A DNA stretch of 64,000 nt. It comes from Neorhizobium sp. UBA3556 (GTDB lineage: Bacteria; Pseudomonadota; Alphaproteobacteria; Rhizobiales; Rhizobiaceae). The notes under the pieces are model-generated. The model searched no databases. It was not told where the DNA came from and worked only from the letters and a program-made list of their open reading frames with translations. The DNA lies in contig DFNX01000016.1 of the NCBI GenBank assembly GCA_002376235.1, positions 1,240,001 to 1,304,000 on the forward strand, in the 5' to 3' direction. Shown here piece by piece: positions 35,950-45,401 of the stretch (its first letter is position 1; each line of letters opens with the position of its first letter). Made by a program: the position numbers and the translations under genes.

Positions 35950-37578
35950 ATGATCAAGACCATTACCACCACGCCCTACCAGGATCAGAAGCCGGGTACA
36001 TCCGGCCTGCGCAAGAAGGTCCCGGTCTTCGCTCAGCCGAACTATGCGGAAAATTTCATCCAGTCGATCTTCGACAGCCTTGAAGGCTTTGAGGGCAAGA
36101 CGCTGGTGATCGGCGGCGACGGCCGCTACTACAACCGCGAAGTCATCCAGAAGGCGATCAAGATGGCCGCAGCGAGCGGCTTCGGCAAGGTCATGGTCGG
36201 CCAGGGCGGCATCCTGTCGACACCCGCCGCCTCCAACGTCATTCGCAAGTATCACGCTTTCGGCGGCATCGTTCTTTCCGCCAGCCATAACCCCGGCGGC
36301 CCGACCGAAGATTTCGGCATCAAGTACAATATCGGCAATGGCGGCCCGGCACCGGAAAAGATCACCGACGCCATCTATGCCCGTTCCAAGGTCATCGACA
36401 CCTACAAGATCGCCGATACGGATGATCTCGATCTCGACAAGATCGGCACGTTCAAGGTCGCCGGCATGGTCGTTGAAGTCATCGACCCGGTTGCCGACTA
36501 TGCGGAACTGATGGAACAGCTCTTCGATTTTGGCGCTATCCGCGCCTTGATCGCAAGCGGCGTGCGCGTCGTCATCGATTCGATGGGCGCGGTTACCGGC
36601 CCCTATGCCACGGAAATCCTGGAAAACCGCCTCGGCGCACCCGAAGGTTCCGTCCGCAATGCCACGCCGCTGCCGGATTTCGGTGGTCATCACCCGGACC
36701 CGAACCTCGTTCACGCCAAGGAACTTTATGACGATGTGATGAGCAAGGACGGCCCGCATTTCGGCGCAGCCTCCGATGGTGACGGCGACCGCAACATGGT
36801 CGTCGGCAAGGGCATGTTCGTCACCCCGTCCGACAGCCTCGCGATCATCGCCGCCAACGCCAAGCTCGCTCCGGGTTATGCCAAGGGCATTGCCGGCATC
36901 GCCCGCTCCATGCCGACGAGTGCCGCCGCTGACCGCGTCGCCGAAAAGCTCGGCATCGGCATGTATGAAACGCCGACCGGCTGGAAATTCTTCGGCAACC
37001 TGCTCGATGCCGGCAAGGTCACCGTCTGCGGTGAAGAAAGCTTTGGCACCGGCTCCGACCACGTGCGCGAAAAAGACGGTCTCTGGGCGGTTCTCTTCTG
37101 GCTGAACATCATGGCCGGCCGTAATGAAAGCGTTGCCGAAATCGTCAAGAGCCACTGGGCCGAATATGGCCGCAACTACTACTCGCGCCACGACTATGAA
37201 GAAGTGGATTCGGATGCCGCCAATGGCATGATGACCGCGCTGCGCGAAAAGCTCGCCAACCTGCCGGGCCAGAGTTTTGGCGCGCTGAAAGTCGCCGCTG
37301 CGGATGATTTTGCCTATCACGACCCGATCGACGGTTCGATTTCGAAGAACCAGGGCATCCGCGTACTCTTCGAAGGCGGCTCCCGCGTCGTCTTCCGTCT
37401 CTCCGGCACCGGCACTTCGGGCGCCACGATCCGCGTCTATGTCGAACGCTACGAGCCGGACCCGGCCAAGCACGATATCGATACGCAGGTGGCTCTCGCC
37501 GACCTGATAGCGGTAGCAGACGAGATTTCCGAGCTGAAGAAACGCTCCGGCCGTGATGCACCGACGGTGATTACGTGA
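35950..37578 (+). CDS. pgm: Phosphoglucomutase, alpha-D-glucose phosphate-specific
   Basis: A 542-residue mutase interconverting glucose-1-phosphate and glucose-6-phosphate. It supplies glycogen synthesis and surface polysaccharides. The phosphoserine loop is VLSASHNPGGP, the metal loop SDGDGDRN, the sugar loop GEESFGTGSDH and the phosphate loop FRLSGTGTSGATIR. This is the long form with PGTSGLRKKVPVF at the N-terminus, as in Agrobacterium. The ATG at 35950 follows the glgA stop directly; an in-frame TTG at 35944 is less likely. It is last of the tight operon; glgX follows after a repeat-containing gap. Confidence 0.97.
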   Translation: MIKTITTTPYQDQKPGTSGLRKKVPVFAQPNYAENFIQSIFDSLEGFEGKTLVIGGDGRYYNREVIQKAIKMAAASGFGKVMVGQGGILSTPAASNVIRKYHAFGGIVLSASHNPGGPTEDFGIKYNIGNGGPAPEKITDAIYARSKVIDTYKIADTDDLDLDKIGTFKVAGMVVEVIDPVADYAELMEQLFDFGAIRALIASGVRVVIDSMGAVTGPYATEILENRLGAPEGSVRNATPLPDFGGHHPDPNLVHAKELYDDVMSKDGPHFGAASDGDGDRNMVVGKGMFVTPSDSLAIIAANAKLAPGYAKGIAGIARSMPTSAAADRVAEKLGIGMYETPTGWKFFGNLLDAGKVTVCGEESFGTGSDHVREKDGLWAVLFWLNIMAGRNESVAEIVKSHWAEYGRNYYSRHDYEEVDSDAANGMMTALREKLANLPGQSFGALKVAAADDFAYHDPIDGSISKNQGIRVLFEGGSRVVFRLSGTGTSGATIRVYVERYEPDPAKHDIDTQVALADLIAVADEISELKKRSGRDAPTVIT

Positions 37579-37602
37579 TTTTTCTCTAAGCTTTGCAAGC
37601 GG

Positions 37603-37740
37603 CCCCTCACCCTAACCCTCTCCCCGTAAACGGGGCGAGGAGACCTACCCCACTCAACGTTCGAGATTAACGGAAAAGGTGCGGCTTGGGTCCTTCTCCC
37701 CGTCAGAACGGGGAGAAGGTGCCGACAGCCGGATGAGGGG
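37603..37740. repeat. Intergenic palindromic mosaic element (RIME-like)
   Basis: This 138-base element begins CCCCTCACCC and ends GGATGAGGGG, near-perfect inverted ends. Inside are two GC-rich hairpins: TCTCCCCGT/ACGGGGCGA near 37618-37640 and CCTTCTCCCCGT/ACGGGGAGAAGG at 37692-37719. Elements with the same words recur between genes in rhizobial genomes (RIME). It sits between pgm and glgX and could end or stabilise the upstream transcript. Confidence 0.7.
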
Positions 37741-37796
37741 CTACTTCACGCGTATACGCTGATGAACTGAGACTAACGGCGCAGAAACGGATCAGC

Positions 37797-39746
37797 ATGG
37801 CTCAATCGGCAGACACTCAACTCGGCGCCACCCTCACCTCGACCGGCGTCGATTTCGCCCTCTGGTCTTCGTCCGCCGAAAAGATCGAACTCTGCCTGTT
37901 CGACGCCGAGAGTGGTGACCAAATCGCTCGTCACGATATGATTCGCGGCGCCGACAACATCCATCGCATCTCGATCGAAGGCATCACTACCGGCCAGCGA
38001 TACGGCTACCGCGCTTACGGCCCGTATGATCCCGACAAGGGACTCTGGTTCGATCCGTCAAAGCTTCTGGTCGACCCTTACGCGAAGGAACTCGACCTTC
38101 CATTTTTGGCGGATCACGACCTCGCCACCTATGGAACGGATACCGCCAACCTAGTGCCGAGAGCAGTCGTCACCCAAGACATCGACGCTGAAATTTCGGC
38201 CTCGCTCTTGCCTCCCGGCGGTTTCATTTACGAGATCGCGGTCAAACCCTTCACCATCCTGCATCCCGATATACCGGAAGAGATCCGCGGCACGGTCGCC
38301 GCCCTCGCTCACCCCGCGATCATCGCCCATTTGCAACAGATCGGCGTCGATGCGATCGAGCTGATGCCGATCACCGCATGGATCGACGAGCGCCACCTTC
38401 CGCCACTCGGTCTTACCAATGGCTGGGGCTATAATCCGGTCGCCTTCATGGCGCTCGATCCGCGCCTCTGCCCCGGCGGCATGGCGGAACTGCGCGAGAC
38501 CGTGGCCAGGCTGCACGAAGCCGGCATCGGCACCATTCTCGACCTCGTCTTCAATCATACCGGCGAGAGCGACCGCTATGGCGCGACGCTTTCCATGCGC
38601 GGCCTCGACAATCTCGCCTACTATCGCCACCTGCCGCATGATCCTGGTGAACTGGTCAACGATACGGGCACCGGTAACACGGTCGCCGCCGATCATCCGG
38701 TCGTCCGACAACTGATCGTCGATACGCTGCGCCATTTCGTTCGTCATGCCGGTATCGATGGTTTTCGCTTCGACCTCGCCCCTGTCGTCGGTCGCACCGC
38801 AGAAGGTTTCGACCCGAATGGCAAAACTCTGACAGCCATCTTGTCCGATGACCTGCTGAAGGACCGCGTATTCATCGCTGAACCCTGGGATATCGGTCCC
38901 GGCGGTTATCAACTCGGCAATTTCCCGGCCCCCTTCCTCGAATGGAACGACCGCGCCCGCGACGACATGAGACGCTACTGGCGCGGCGATCAATGGATGA
39001 CCGGAGAACTTGCCACACGGCTTGCCGGATCTTCGGACGTTTTCCAGAAATCCGGCCAGACGCGCACCGTCAATTTCCTCGCCGCCCATGACGGCTTCAC
39101 CCTGTTCGACCTCGTCTCGCATGAACACAAGCACAATGATGCCAATGGCGAGGACAATCGCGACGGCCACAACGAGAACCACTCCTGGAACAACGGTGCG
39201 GAAGGCCTGACCGCCGATCCGATAGTAGAGGAGCGAAGGCGTCGCGATGTCCGCGCGCTGCTTTCAACGCTGTTTGCCAGCCGTGGCACCATCATGCTCA
39301 CAATGGGCGACGAGGCTGGCCGGTCGCAGCGCGGCAACAACAATGCCTACTGCCAGGATAACGAGATTACCTGGATGGACTGGCAAGAGCCGGATCCGGA
39401 ACTGGTGCGGCACACAGCCTTGCTTGCCGGCATTCGCAAGCGCTTCTCCGTCTTCACCGAAACCGGCTTCTTCAGCGGCAATGGTGATATCGAATGGCTG
39501 GCCCCGTCAGGCGCTCCTATGCAGCTATCCGACTGGGAAAATGCCGACAACCGGTTGATGGGCATGGTCGTTGCGACGAACGATCGCTCGTCGGGCCGCG
39601 CAACCCGTCTTGCAATCCTCTTCAACCGGGGCCATGAAGATGTGGAGTTTATTCTGCCCGGCGACGGCTGGCAGGATCTGCTCTCGGACAAGCCTTGGAC
39701 AGACCTCCTTCCTTTCCGCTCCGTCAGCTTCTGCCTGAAAGGGTAA
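37797..39746 (+). CDS. glgX: Glycogen debranching enzyme (GlgX)
   Basis: A 649-residue GH13 isoamylase-type enzyme that hydrolyses alpha-1,6 branches left by phosphorylase. A CBM48 module (residues 5-95) precedes the barrel with DLVFNHTGESD, GFRFDLAPVVGR (nucleophile Asp), FIAEPWDIG (acid Glu) and FLAAHDGFTLFDLV. The DNRDGHNENHSWNNGAEG segment is characteristic of GlgX. It lies 218 bases after pgm with a RIME-like repeat between, so it may have its own promoter. No terminator was seen before the MaoC gene 42 bases on. Confidence 0.95.
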   Translation: MAQSADTQLGATLTSTGVDFALWSSSAEKIELCLFDAESGDQIARHDMIRGADNIHRISIEGITTGQRYGYRAYGPYDPDKGLWFDPSKLLVDPYAKELDLPFLADHDLATYGTDTANLVPRAVVTQDIDAEISASLLPPGGFIYEIAVKPFTILHPDIPEEIRGTVAALAHPAIIAHLQQIGVDAIELMPITAWIDERHLPPLGLTNGWGYNPVAFMALDPRLCPGGMAELRETVARLHEAGIGTILDLVFNHTGESDRYGATLSMRGLDNLAYYRHLPHDPGELVNDTGTGNTVAADHPVVRQLIVDTLRHFVRHAGIDGFRFDLAPVVGRTAEGFDPNGKTLTAILSDDLLKDRVFIAEPWDIGPGGYQLGNFPAPFLEWNDRARDDMRRYWRGDQWMTGELATRLAGSSDVFQKSGQTRTVNFLAAHDGFTLFDLVSHEHKHNDANGEDNRDGHNENHSWNNGAEGLTADPIVEERRRRDVRALLSTLFASRGTIMLTMGDEAGRSQRGNNNAYCQDNEITWMDWQEPDPELVRHTALLAGIRKRFSVFTETGFFSGNGDIEWLAPSGAPMQLSDWENADNRLMGMVVATNDRSSGRATRLAILFNRGHEDVEFILPGDGWQDLLSDKPWTDLLPFRSVSFCLKG

Positions 39747-39788
39747 TGCTGCGATCCGCGGACAATAGCTTTAAGAGCGGTGTGCTGA

Positions 39789-40274
39789 ATGCGTGAGATT
39801 TCACTGGCCGATGTGCCGGGACTTGTAGGGCAGGAACTCGGCGTATCCGATTGGATCACCGTCGACCAGACGATGATCAACCAGTTCGCCGATGCGACGC
39901 TCGATCATCAGTTCATCCATGTGGATCCCGAACGGGCGGCTGCAGAAAGCCCGTTCGGCGGCACCATCGCCCACGGTTTTCTCACCCTGTCCCTTCTCTC
40001 CGCGATGAATTTTGGCACGGTGCCAAAAATCCGCGAACAGACGATGGGGATAAATTACGGGTTCGACCGTGTCCGCTTCATGTCTCCAGTCAAATGCGGC
40101 GCACGCGTGCGTGGGCATTTCACCCTGTCCGATTGCCGGTTTCGCGGAGGCGGCATGCTGATGACCACCTATGACGTTTCGATCGAGATCGAAAACGAGA
40201 AGAAACCGGCGCTGACTGCCACCTGGATCACCATCATCCAGTTCGATCCGAAGGATCGGCCTGAAGGCGTCTAA
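39789..40274 (+). CDS. MaoC-family (R)-specific enoyl-CoA hydratase-like protein
   Basis: A 161-residue hot-dog fold protein resembling MaoC/NodN dehydratases. The active-site motif reads FADATLDHQFIHVDPERAAAESPFGGTIAHG: Asp and His in DATLDHQFIH are the catalytic pair, and GGTIAHGFLTLSL forms the CoA tunnel helix. It probably hydrates short-chain enoyl-CoA, but the natural substrate is unknown. Rhizobial NodN belongs here, though no nodulation genes are near. It follows glgX closely on the same strand and is convergent with the alcohol dehydrogenase gene. Confidence 0.88.
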   Translation: MREISLADVPGLVGQELGVSDWITVDQTMINQFADATLDHQFIHVDPERAAAESPFGGTIAHGFLTLSLLSAMNFGTVPKIREQTMGINYGFDRVRFMSPVKCGARVRGHFTLSDCRFRGGGMLMTTYDVSIEIENEKKPALTATWITIIQFDPKDRPEGV

Positions 40275-40284
40275 TCGAAGGCGT

Positions 40285-41412
40285 CTATTCAAACGTGATG
40301 ACGTGCCGGATGACCTTGCCTTCGTGCAACAGGTCGAAAGCCTCGTTAATTTCCTCCAGCGGCCCGGTCGATGACAAGAGCCGGTCCACTGGCAATTTTC
40401 CACGCCTATAGAGACCGATGAAACGCGGGATGTCGCGGGCGGGCACGCATCCGCCGAGATAGCTGCCAAGCACACGCCGCTCTTCGGCAACGAGACTGAC
40501 GGCCGGAATGGCGAACTGACTGATCGGGTTGGCGAGGCCGGCAGTTGCGGTGATCCCTCCCCGTCGGGTGATACGGTATGCGAGATCGAAGGCTCGGGTG
40601 GAGCCTGCCATTTCAACCGCATGATCGACGCCACCGCCTGTTGCTTCGCGGATCTTTTCAATCACATCCACGTCGCTTGCCAGAAAGACGTCCGTCGCAC
40701 CGAGCTTGAGGGCAACTTCGAGTTTTGCCGGAGCCAGATCGACGGCGACCACCCGTTCGGCGCCGCTCGCAAGCGCACCAAGAACAGCAGCAAGGCCGAC
40801 ACCGCCGAGACCCACTACGGCGACGCTCTGCCCCGGCTGCACTTTACACGTGTTGACCACAGCCCCGACCCCTGTCAACACCGCGCAACCGAACAGTGCT
40901 GCTTCGGCGAGCGGAAGATCGCGATCGATCTTTACCGCCGAGTATCGGGAAACCACTGCATGCGTGGCAAAGCCGGACACACCGAGGTGGTGGTTCACCG
41001 GAACTTCATCACAGACCAGCCGCCGCTCACCCGACAGCAACACGCCTTTACCGTTCGCCTCCGCACCCGGCACACAAAGTGCCGGTCGGCCTTCGGCGCA
41101 GGGAAGACAATGACCGCAGTTGGGCACGAAACTCATTACCACGTGATCGCCGGGCACAAGATCATTCACGCCCGGACCGACAGCCTCCACAATACCGGAA
41201 GCCTCATGACCAAGCGCCATCGGCATCGGTCTCGGACGATCGCCGTTGATCACGGAAAGATCGGAATGGCAAAGTCCCGCCGCACCGATGCGCACAAGCA
41301 GCTCTTCACGCCCCGGCGGGTCGAGATCCAGCTCTTCGATGGAAAGCGGCCTGCTTATTGCGAAAGGCGGTACGACAGGCGATTGCCGCAAGACGGCTGC
41401 ACGTATCTTCAC
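40285..41412 (-). CDS. Zinc-dependent alcohol dehydrogenase family protein
   Basis: A 375-residue medium-chain dehydrogenase. The catalytic zinc ligands are Cys in GLCHSDLS, His in GHEASG and the later Cys in LFGCAVLTG. The structural zinc is held by C-x2-C-x2-C-x7-C (CGHCLPCAEGRPALC). The Rossmann motif is VVGLGGVGLAAVLGA, followed by Asp in VAVDLA, indicating NAD+ preference. It resembles the AdhC/class III group but lacks features unique to glutathione-dependent formaldehyde dehydrogenase. The nearby sarcosine oxidase produces formaldehyde; a link is possible but not shown. Confidence 0.87.
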   Translation of the reverse strand: MKIRAAVLRQSPVVPPFAISRPLSIEELDLDPPGREELLVRIGAAGLCHSDLSVINGDRPRPMPMALGHEASGIVEAVGPGVNDLVPGDHVVMSFVPNCGHCLPCAEGRPALCVPGAEANGKGVLLSGERRLVCDEVPVNHHLGVSGFATHAVVSRYSAVKIDRDLPLAEAALFGCAVLTGVGAVVNTCKVQPGQSVAVVGLGGVGLAAVLGALASGAERVVAVDLAPAKLEVALKLGATDVFLASDVDVIEKIREATGGGVDHAVEMAGSTRAFDLAYRITRRGGITATAGLANPISQFAIPAVSLVAEERRVLGSYLGGCVPARDIPRFIGLYRRGKLPVDRLLSSTGPLEEINEAFDLLHEGKVIRHVITFE

Positions 41413-41483
41413 GAACTCCTCCCAGAGTTTTGCCGGAAGAGACTAGCCGCCAGATGGCGGCGGCTGCAATAGCAAGACACCTG

Positions 41484-41789
41484 TCAACTGAGATCCAGCA
41501 TCAACAGACCAAGCAGTGGCGGAACAGCAGCACCGATCAGGATCGGCGCAGTTCGCGAAGCCGTGAGCCCGACGGCAGTGCCCGCAATTCCGGAGGCAAT
41601 CAGGGCCGCAATCGGCATGGAAAGATCACGATCGATGCCCGGTGCGAAAGACGCCAGAAGCGCCGCAATCGCAGCAGCCCCACCGACAAGCAGTCCCTTC
41701 CAGAGTTCGACACCTGCCAGTTTCGCGGCCACGGCCCCACCGGCAATCGCTGCCGCCAGCCCAAGCACGATCCATTGAATTTCCGGCAT
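41484..41789 (-). CDS. Small four-helix membrane protein, uncharacterised
   Basis: A 101-residue very hydrophobic protein with four predicted helices (about residues 5-25, 30-48, 57-77 and 80-98) rich in Ala and Gly. I do not recognise a family. It lies directly downstream of the sox terminator: the second arm of that hairpin contains GGGAGGG, which falls 7-8 bases before this ATG and serves as its only visible ribosome binding site. The gene may therefore be read only when transcription passes the terminator or when the hairpin is open. Confidence 0.65.
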   Translation of the reverse strand: MPEIQWIVLGLAAAIAGGAVAAKLAGVELWKGLLVGGAAAIAALLASFAPGIDRDLSMPIAALIASGIAGTAVGLTASRTAPILIGAAVPPLLGLLMLDLS

Positions 41790-41791
41790 AG

Positions 41792-41821
41792 AAAAACCCT
41801 CCCGTTTTGATCCGGGAGGGT
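41792..41821 (-). terminator. Terminator of the sox operon
   Basis: On the minus strand a nine-pair stem ACCCTCCCG/CGGGAGGGT around an eight-base loop is followed by a run of five T. It lies about 50 bases past the soxG stop. Its 3' arm overlaps the ribosome binding site of the next gene. Confidence 0.85.
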
Positions 41822-41872
41822 GCGATATCGATAAGCCAAGATCAAGTTAGGCTATGGTCGAAGACCGGATCG

Positions 41873-42433
41873 TCAGAGCGCCGCGTCCCTTGCGCCTTCA
41901 GTTAGAAGGCCGAAGGCATAGTCGGAAAACGACCGCCAGACTTCCATCCGGAAGGCATCCTCGGCGGTCCGGAGCAGCACGATCTCCACCTTGCCGAACA
42001 GCGTGCGCGAGCAGGCGCCGACCGGGAAAACTTCGAGAGACAGATCCTGGGCACAGCCGGCATTGATCGCATCGGCGGCACCCGGCCCCGAAACGAAGAT
42101 AGCCGTGTTGCGATGGGACACATCCGTTGCCGAATGCAGTGCGCCGGAATTGGCGGCGGCTGTCATCAAACCGCTCTCACCCTCGTCGATCACCAGCCAC
42201 TCATCCGGCCCCAGCCAGAGAGCCGTTCGCCCATTCGCAAATGTAGAAGTTTTCGGCTTCACTGGAAGATCGACGCCCAGTGCTGCCGACAAGGCCGGCA
42301 CCTCTTCTGCACGCACCCGCAGGGAAATACGCGAAGCAGGTGCCGCCGGCTCCAGCCGCACATTGGCTGAACCACCATGGGCACCGGAAAGCGGAAGGCT
42401 ACGCGTTGCAATATCAGCCCCAGAATTAGCCAT
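41873..42433 (-). CDS. soxG: Sarcosine oxidase gamma subunit
   Basis: A 186-residue subunit of heterotetrameric sarcosine oxidase. It has the gamma/GcvT-like fold that completes the tetrahydrofolate channel (ALWLGPDEWLVIDE and ATDVSHRNTAIFVSGPGAADAINAGCAQDL are family-typical). The length is usual. Its start overlaps the soxA stop by eight bases, so it is translationally coupled. It is last of soxB-soxD-soxA-soxG and is followed by a strong terminator. Confidence 0.93.
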   Translation of the reverse strand: MANSGADIATRSLPLSGAHGGSANVRLEPAAPASRISLRVRAEEVPALSAALGVDLPVKPKTSTFANGRTALWLGPDEWLVIDEGESGLMTAAANSGALHSATDVSHRNTAIFVSGPGAADAINAGCAQDLSLEVFPVGACSRTLFGKVEIVLLRTAEDAFRMEVWRSFSDYAFGLLTEGARDAAL

Positions 42434-45401
42434 TGATGCGACCTCCTTCCTTGTCGAAGAACACCATGTCGGTCACTTCTACGGCAATCGTCTTGTCTGC
42501 CATCGGCACATAAAGCGTCTCGCCCATTTTCGCCCGACCACCGGCAACCAGCGCGATGGCGATCGACCGGCCGAGATTTTCCGACCAGTAGGACGACGTG
42601 ACATGGCCGAGCATGGCCATCGGCTTCGGCTGGTTCGGGTCGGCAACGATCTGGCCACCCTCCTCCAGCACTTCCTTCGGGTCTTTGGTCAGAAGGCCGA
42701 CCAGTTGCTTGCGACCTTCTCGCATGAGGTCCGGACGCTTCAATCCGCGGATCCCCACAAAGTCCGTCTTTTTCTTGGAGACGGCCCAGCCGTAACCTGC
42801 GTCATCTGGCGTCACCGTTCCATCCGTATCCTGTCCGACGATGAGATAGCCCTTTTCGGCACGCAGGATATGCATGGTCTCGGTGCCGTAGAGGCAGGCG
42901 CCCATACTCTCCGCTCGTTCCCAGATGGCTTTCCACACGGCCGCACCGTAATCGGCAGGCACGTTGATTTCGAAGCCAACCTCACCGGTGAACGAAACAC
43001 GGAACAGCCGCGCTGGAACCCCCATGACCGTGCACTCGGCAACGCTCATATGCGAGAAGGCCTCGTTCGAAAGATCCTGACCGTGGACGAAAGGTTCGAT
43101 GATCTCGCGCGCTTTCGGCCCTTGCACCGCGATCACCGCCCATTGTTCGGTGGTCGAGGTGAGCCACACCTTCAGATGCGGGAATTCGGTCTGTAGATAG
43201 TCTTCCATATGGTTGAGCACGCGCGGCGCACCGCCGGTCGTCGTCGTCACATGGAACCGGTCTTCCGCCAGACGACCGACGACACCATCGTCATAGATGA
43301 AGCCGTCCTCGCGGGTCATGATGCCGTAACGGCACTTGCCGGGCTTCAGCGTGTCCCACGCATTGGTATAGAGCAGGTTGAGGAATTGCGCCGCATCCGG
43401 CCCGACCACTTCGATCTTGCCGAGTGTCGAGGCATCGAAGACACCGGCAACGTCACGGACAGTCTTGCACTCGCGGCTGACGGCCGTGTGCATATCCTCG
43501 CCGCGCTTGGGGAAATACCAGGCACGTTTCCAGTTGCCGACATCTTCGAACTCTGCGCCTTCCGCCTCTTCGAGCGCATGCATCGGCGTCTTGCGGGCCG
43601 GATCGAACAGCTCGCCGCGCGAATGGTTGATCAGCGTGCCGTAGGTAACCGGCGTGTAAGGCGCACGGAAGGTGGTGAGCCCCACCTGCGGGATCGGTCG
43701 GGCAAGCATTTCCGATGCGATGGCGAGGCCATGCATGTTGGAGAGCTTGCCCTGATCGGACGCCATGCCATTGGTGGTGAAGCGCTTGATATGCTCGATC
43801 GAATGCATGCCTTCGCGCACGGCAAGGCGGATGTCCTTCGCAGTCACGTCATGCTGGAAGTCGACGAATGCCTTGACCGCATGGTCCGGTCCAGCCCCTT
43901 CGGCTGCACCGATCATGCCGCCGGTCCATTCGAACCGGTTTTCGCCTGAAAGCGCCAGCCTGCCACCGCCGGCCGTGATCGCCTCGTCGATCAGTTCGGC
44001 GAGATCATCCGTGCCGTTGCAAGCACCGACCGAGATGGAGTTCTGCGCATAGACATCCGGCACGAAACGCTGGTTGGTCTCGTCAAATTTCAGCTTGCCG
44101 CGCGATTGCGAGAACAGATGCACCGAGGGCGTCCAGCCCGCCGAGACGATCAACGCGTCGACCTTGATCTTGCGGCGATCGAAATTGCCGTTGCGTGCAA
44201 CCGTCATCGAATTGATCCGCAGACGCCCCGACGTATCGACGACGGCATGGCCGGTCAGAACATCTATACCGAGCTTGCGGGCTTCCGCCAGAACCGCCTC
44301 ACCCGCTTTGTCACGGCTATCGACGATTGCGGCAATCGAAACACCGGCACGCTTCAGATCGAACGCCGTTTCATAGGCGGAATCGTGAGCGGTGTAGACG
44401 CCAACATTATGGCCGACCGCCACGCCGTGATGATTGAGAAAATTGCGCGCCGCAGACGCCAGCATTATGCCCGGCCGGTCGTTATTGGCGAACACCATGT
44501 GCCGTTCGATCGAGCCGGTAGCGATGATCACTTTCTTCGTCCGCACCTGCCATAGCCGCTCGCGCGGTGCGTCCTTGGAAGGCTTGGCAACATGATCGGT
44601 CACCCGCTCCACAAGACCTAGGAAACCGTGATTGTAATAACCGAACACGGTTGTGCGGGTCAGCACCGTGACGTTCGGCATAGCCTTCAGCTTGGCAACC
44701 GTCGCCTGCGCCCAGTCATAACCATTCTGGCCGTCGATTATCGTCGAGGCATCGTAATGCAGCGCCCCGCCGACTTCCGGCTGCTCATCGACGAGGATGA
44801 TATTCTTGCCTGTCGCTGCTGCCGAAAGTGCCGCGGTAAGCCCGGCTACACCGGCACCGGCGATCAGCACGTCGCAATGCACGTAACGGCTTGCATAATG
44901 ATCCGGATCGTCTTCGGTCGGCGAAACACCCAGTCCCGCAGAGCGGCGGATGATCGGTTCATAGATTTTATGCCAGGCCTCTTTCGGCCACATGAAGGTC
45001 TTGTAGTAGAAGCCCGCGGCAAAGAACGGCGAAAGCATATCATTGACTGCGCCGATATCGTATTTCAGCGACGGCCAGCGGTTCTGCGAAGAGATCTTCG
45101 CCCCGTCAAAGACTTCCTGCACCGTGGCGCGCACGTTCGGCTGTCGGCGGGCTGCATCGCGCGAGACATCGAGAAGCGCGTTCGGCTCTTCCGGGCCAGC
45201 AGTCAGGATGCCGCGCGGGCGGTGATATTTGAACGAACGGCCAAGCAGATGCACGCCATGCGCCAGAAGCGCGGAGGCGACCGTATCGCCCTCAAGCGCC
45301 GTATAGCTCTTGCCGTCGAAGGTGAAGCGCGCGGTGCGGGCCGGCGTATGGCGTCCCGCGCCCTTGATACGGAATGCCCCGGAATCGGAAGACGTGCTCA
45401 T
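42426..45401 (-). CDS. soxA: Sarcosine oxidase alpha subunit
   Basis: A 991-residue flavoprotein. The N-terminal ferredoxin-like region (RFTFDGKSYTALEGDTVASALLAHGV) precedes a Rossmann domain binding NAD+ (VLIAGAGVAGLTAALSAAATG near residue 175) and a C-terminal GcvT-like domain (about residues 600-985, EVGFEINVPADYG) that binds tetrahydrofolate. With the other subunits it oxidises sarcosine to glycine, and the formaldehyde unit is passed to folate to give 5,10-methylene-tetrahydrofolate plus H2O2. The start overlaps the soxD stop by four bases. Confidence 0.96.
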   Translation of the reverse strand: MSTSSDSGAFRIKGAGRHTPARTARFTFDGKSYTALEGDTVASALLAHGVHLLGRSFKYHRPRGILTAGPEEPNALLDVSRDAARRQPNVRATVQEVFDGAKISSQNRWPSLKYDIGAVNDMLSPFFAAGFYYKTFMWPKEAWHKIYEPIIRRSAGLGVSPTEDDPDHYASRYVHCDVLIAGAGVAGLTAALSAAATGKNIILVDEQPEVGGALHYDASTIIDGQNGYDWAQATVAKLKAMPNVTVLTRTTVFGYYNHGFLGLVERVTDHVAKPSKDAPRERLWQVRTKKVIIATGSIERHMVFANNDRPGIMLASAARNFLNHHGVAVGHNVGVYTAHDSAYETAFDLKRAGVSIAAIVDSRDKAGEAVLAEARKLGIDVLTGHAVVDTSGRLRINSMTVARNGNFDRRKIKVDALIVSAGWTPSVHLFSQSRGKLKFDETNQRFVPDVYAQNSISVGACNGTDDLAELIDEAITAGGGRLALSGENRFEWTGGMIGAAEGAGPDHAVKAFVDFQHDVTAKDIRLAVREGMHSIEHIKRFTTNGMASDQGKLSNMHGLAIASEMLARPIPQVGLTTFRAPYTPVTYGTLINHSRGELFDPARKTPMHALEEAEGAEFEDVGNWKRAWYFPKRGEDMHTAVSRECKTVRDVAGVFDASTLGKIEVVGPDAAQFLNLLYTNAWDTLKPGKCRYGIMTREDGFIYDDGVVGRLAEDRFHVTTTTGGAPRVLNHMEDYLQTEFPHLKVWLTSTTEQWAVIAVQGPKAREIIEPFVHGQDLSNEAFSHMSVAECTVMGVPARLFRVSFTGEVGFEINVPADYGAAVWKAIWERAESMGACLYGTETMHILRAEKGYLIVGQDTDGTVTPDDAGYGWAVSKKKTDFVGIRGLKRPDLMREGRKQLVGLLTKDPKEVLEEGGQIVADPNQPKPMAMLGHVTSSYWSENLGRSIAIALVAGGRAKMGETLYVPMADKTIAVEVTDMVFFDKEGGRING

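Noticed and set aside
35821..37473. 550-codon ORF opposite pgm and the end of glgA
   Set aside because: Antisense to a clear phosphoglucomutase; the product resembles no family.
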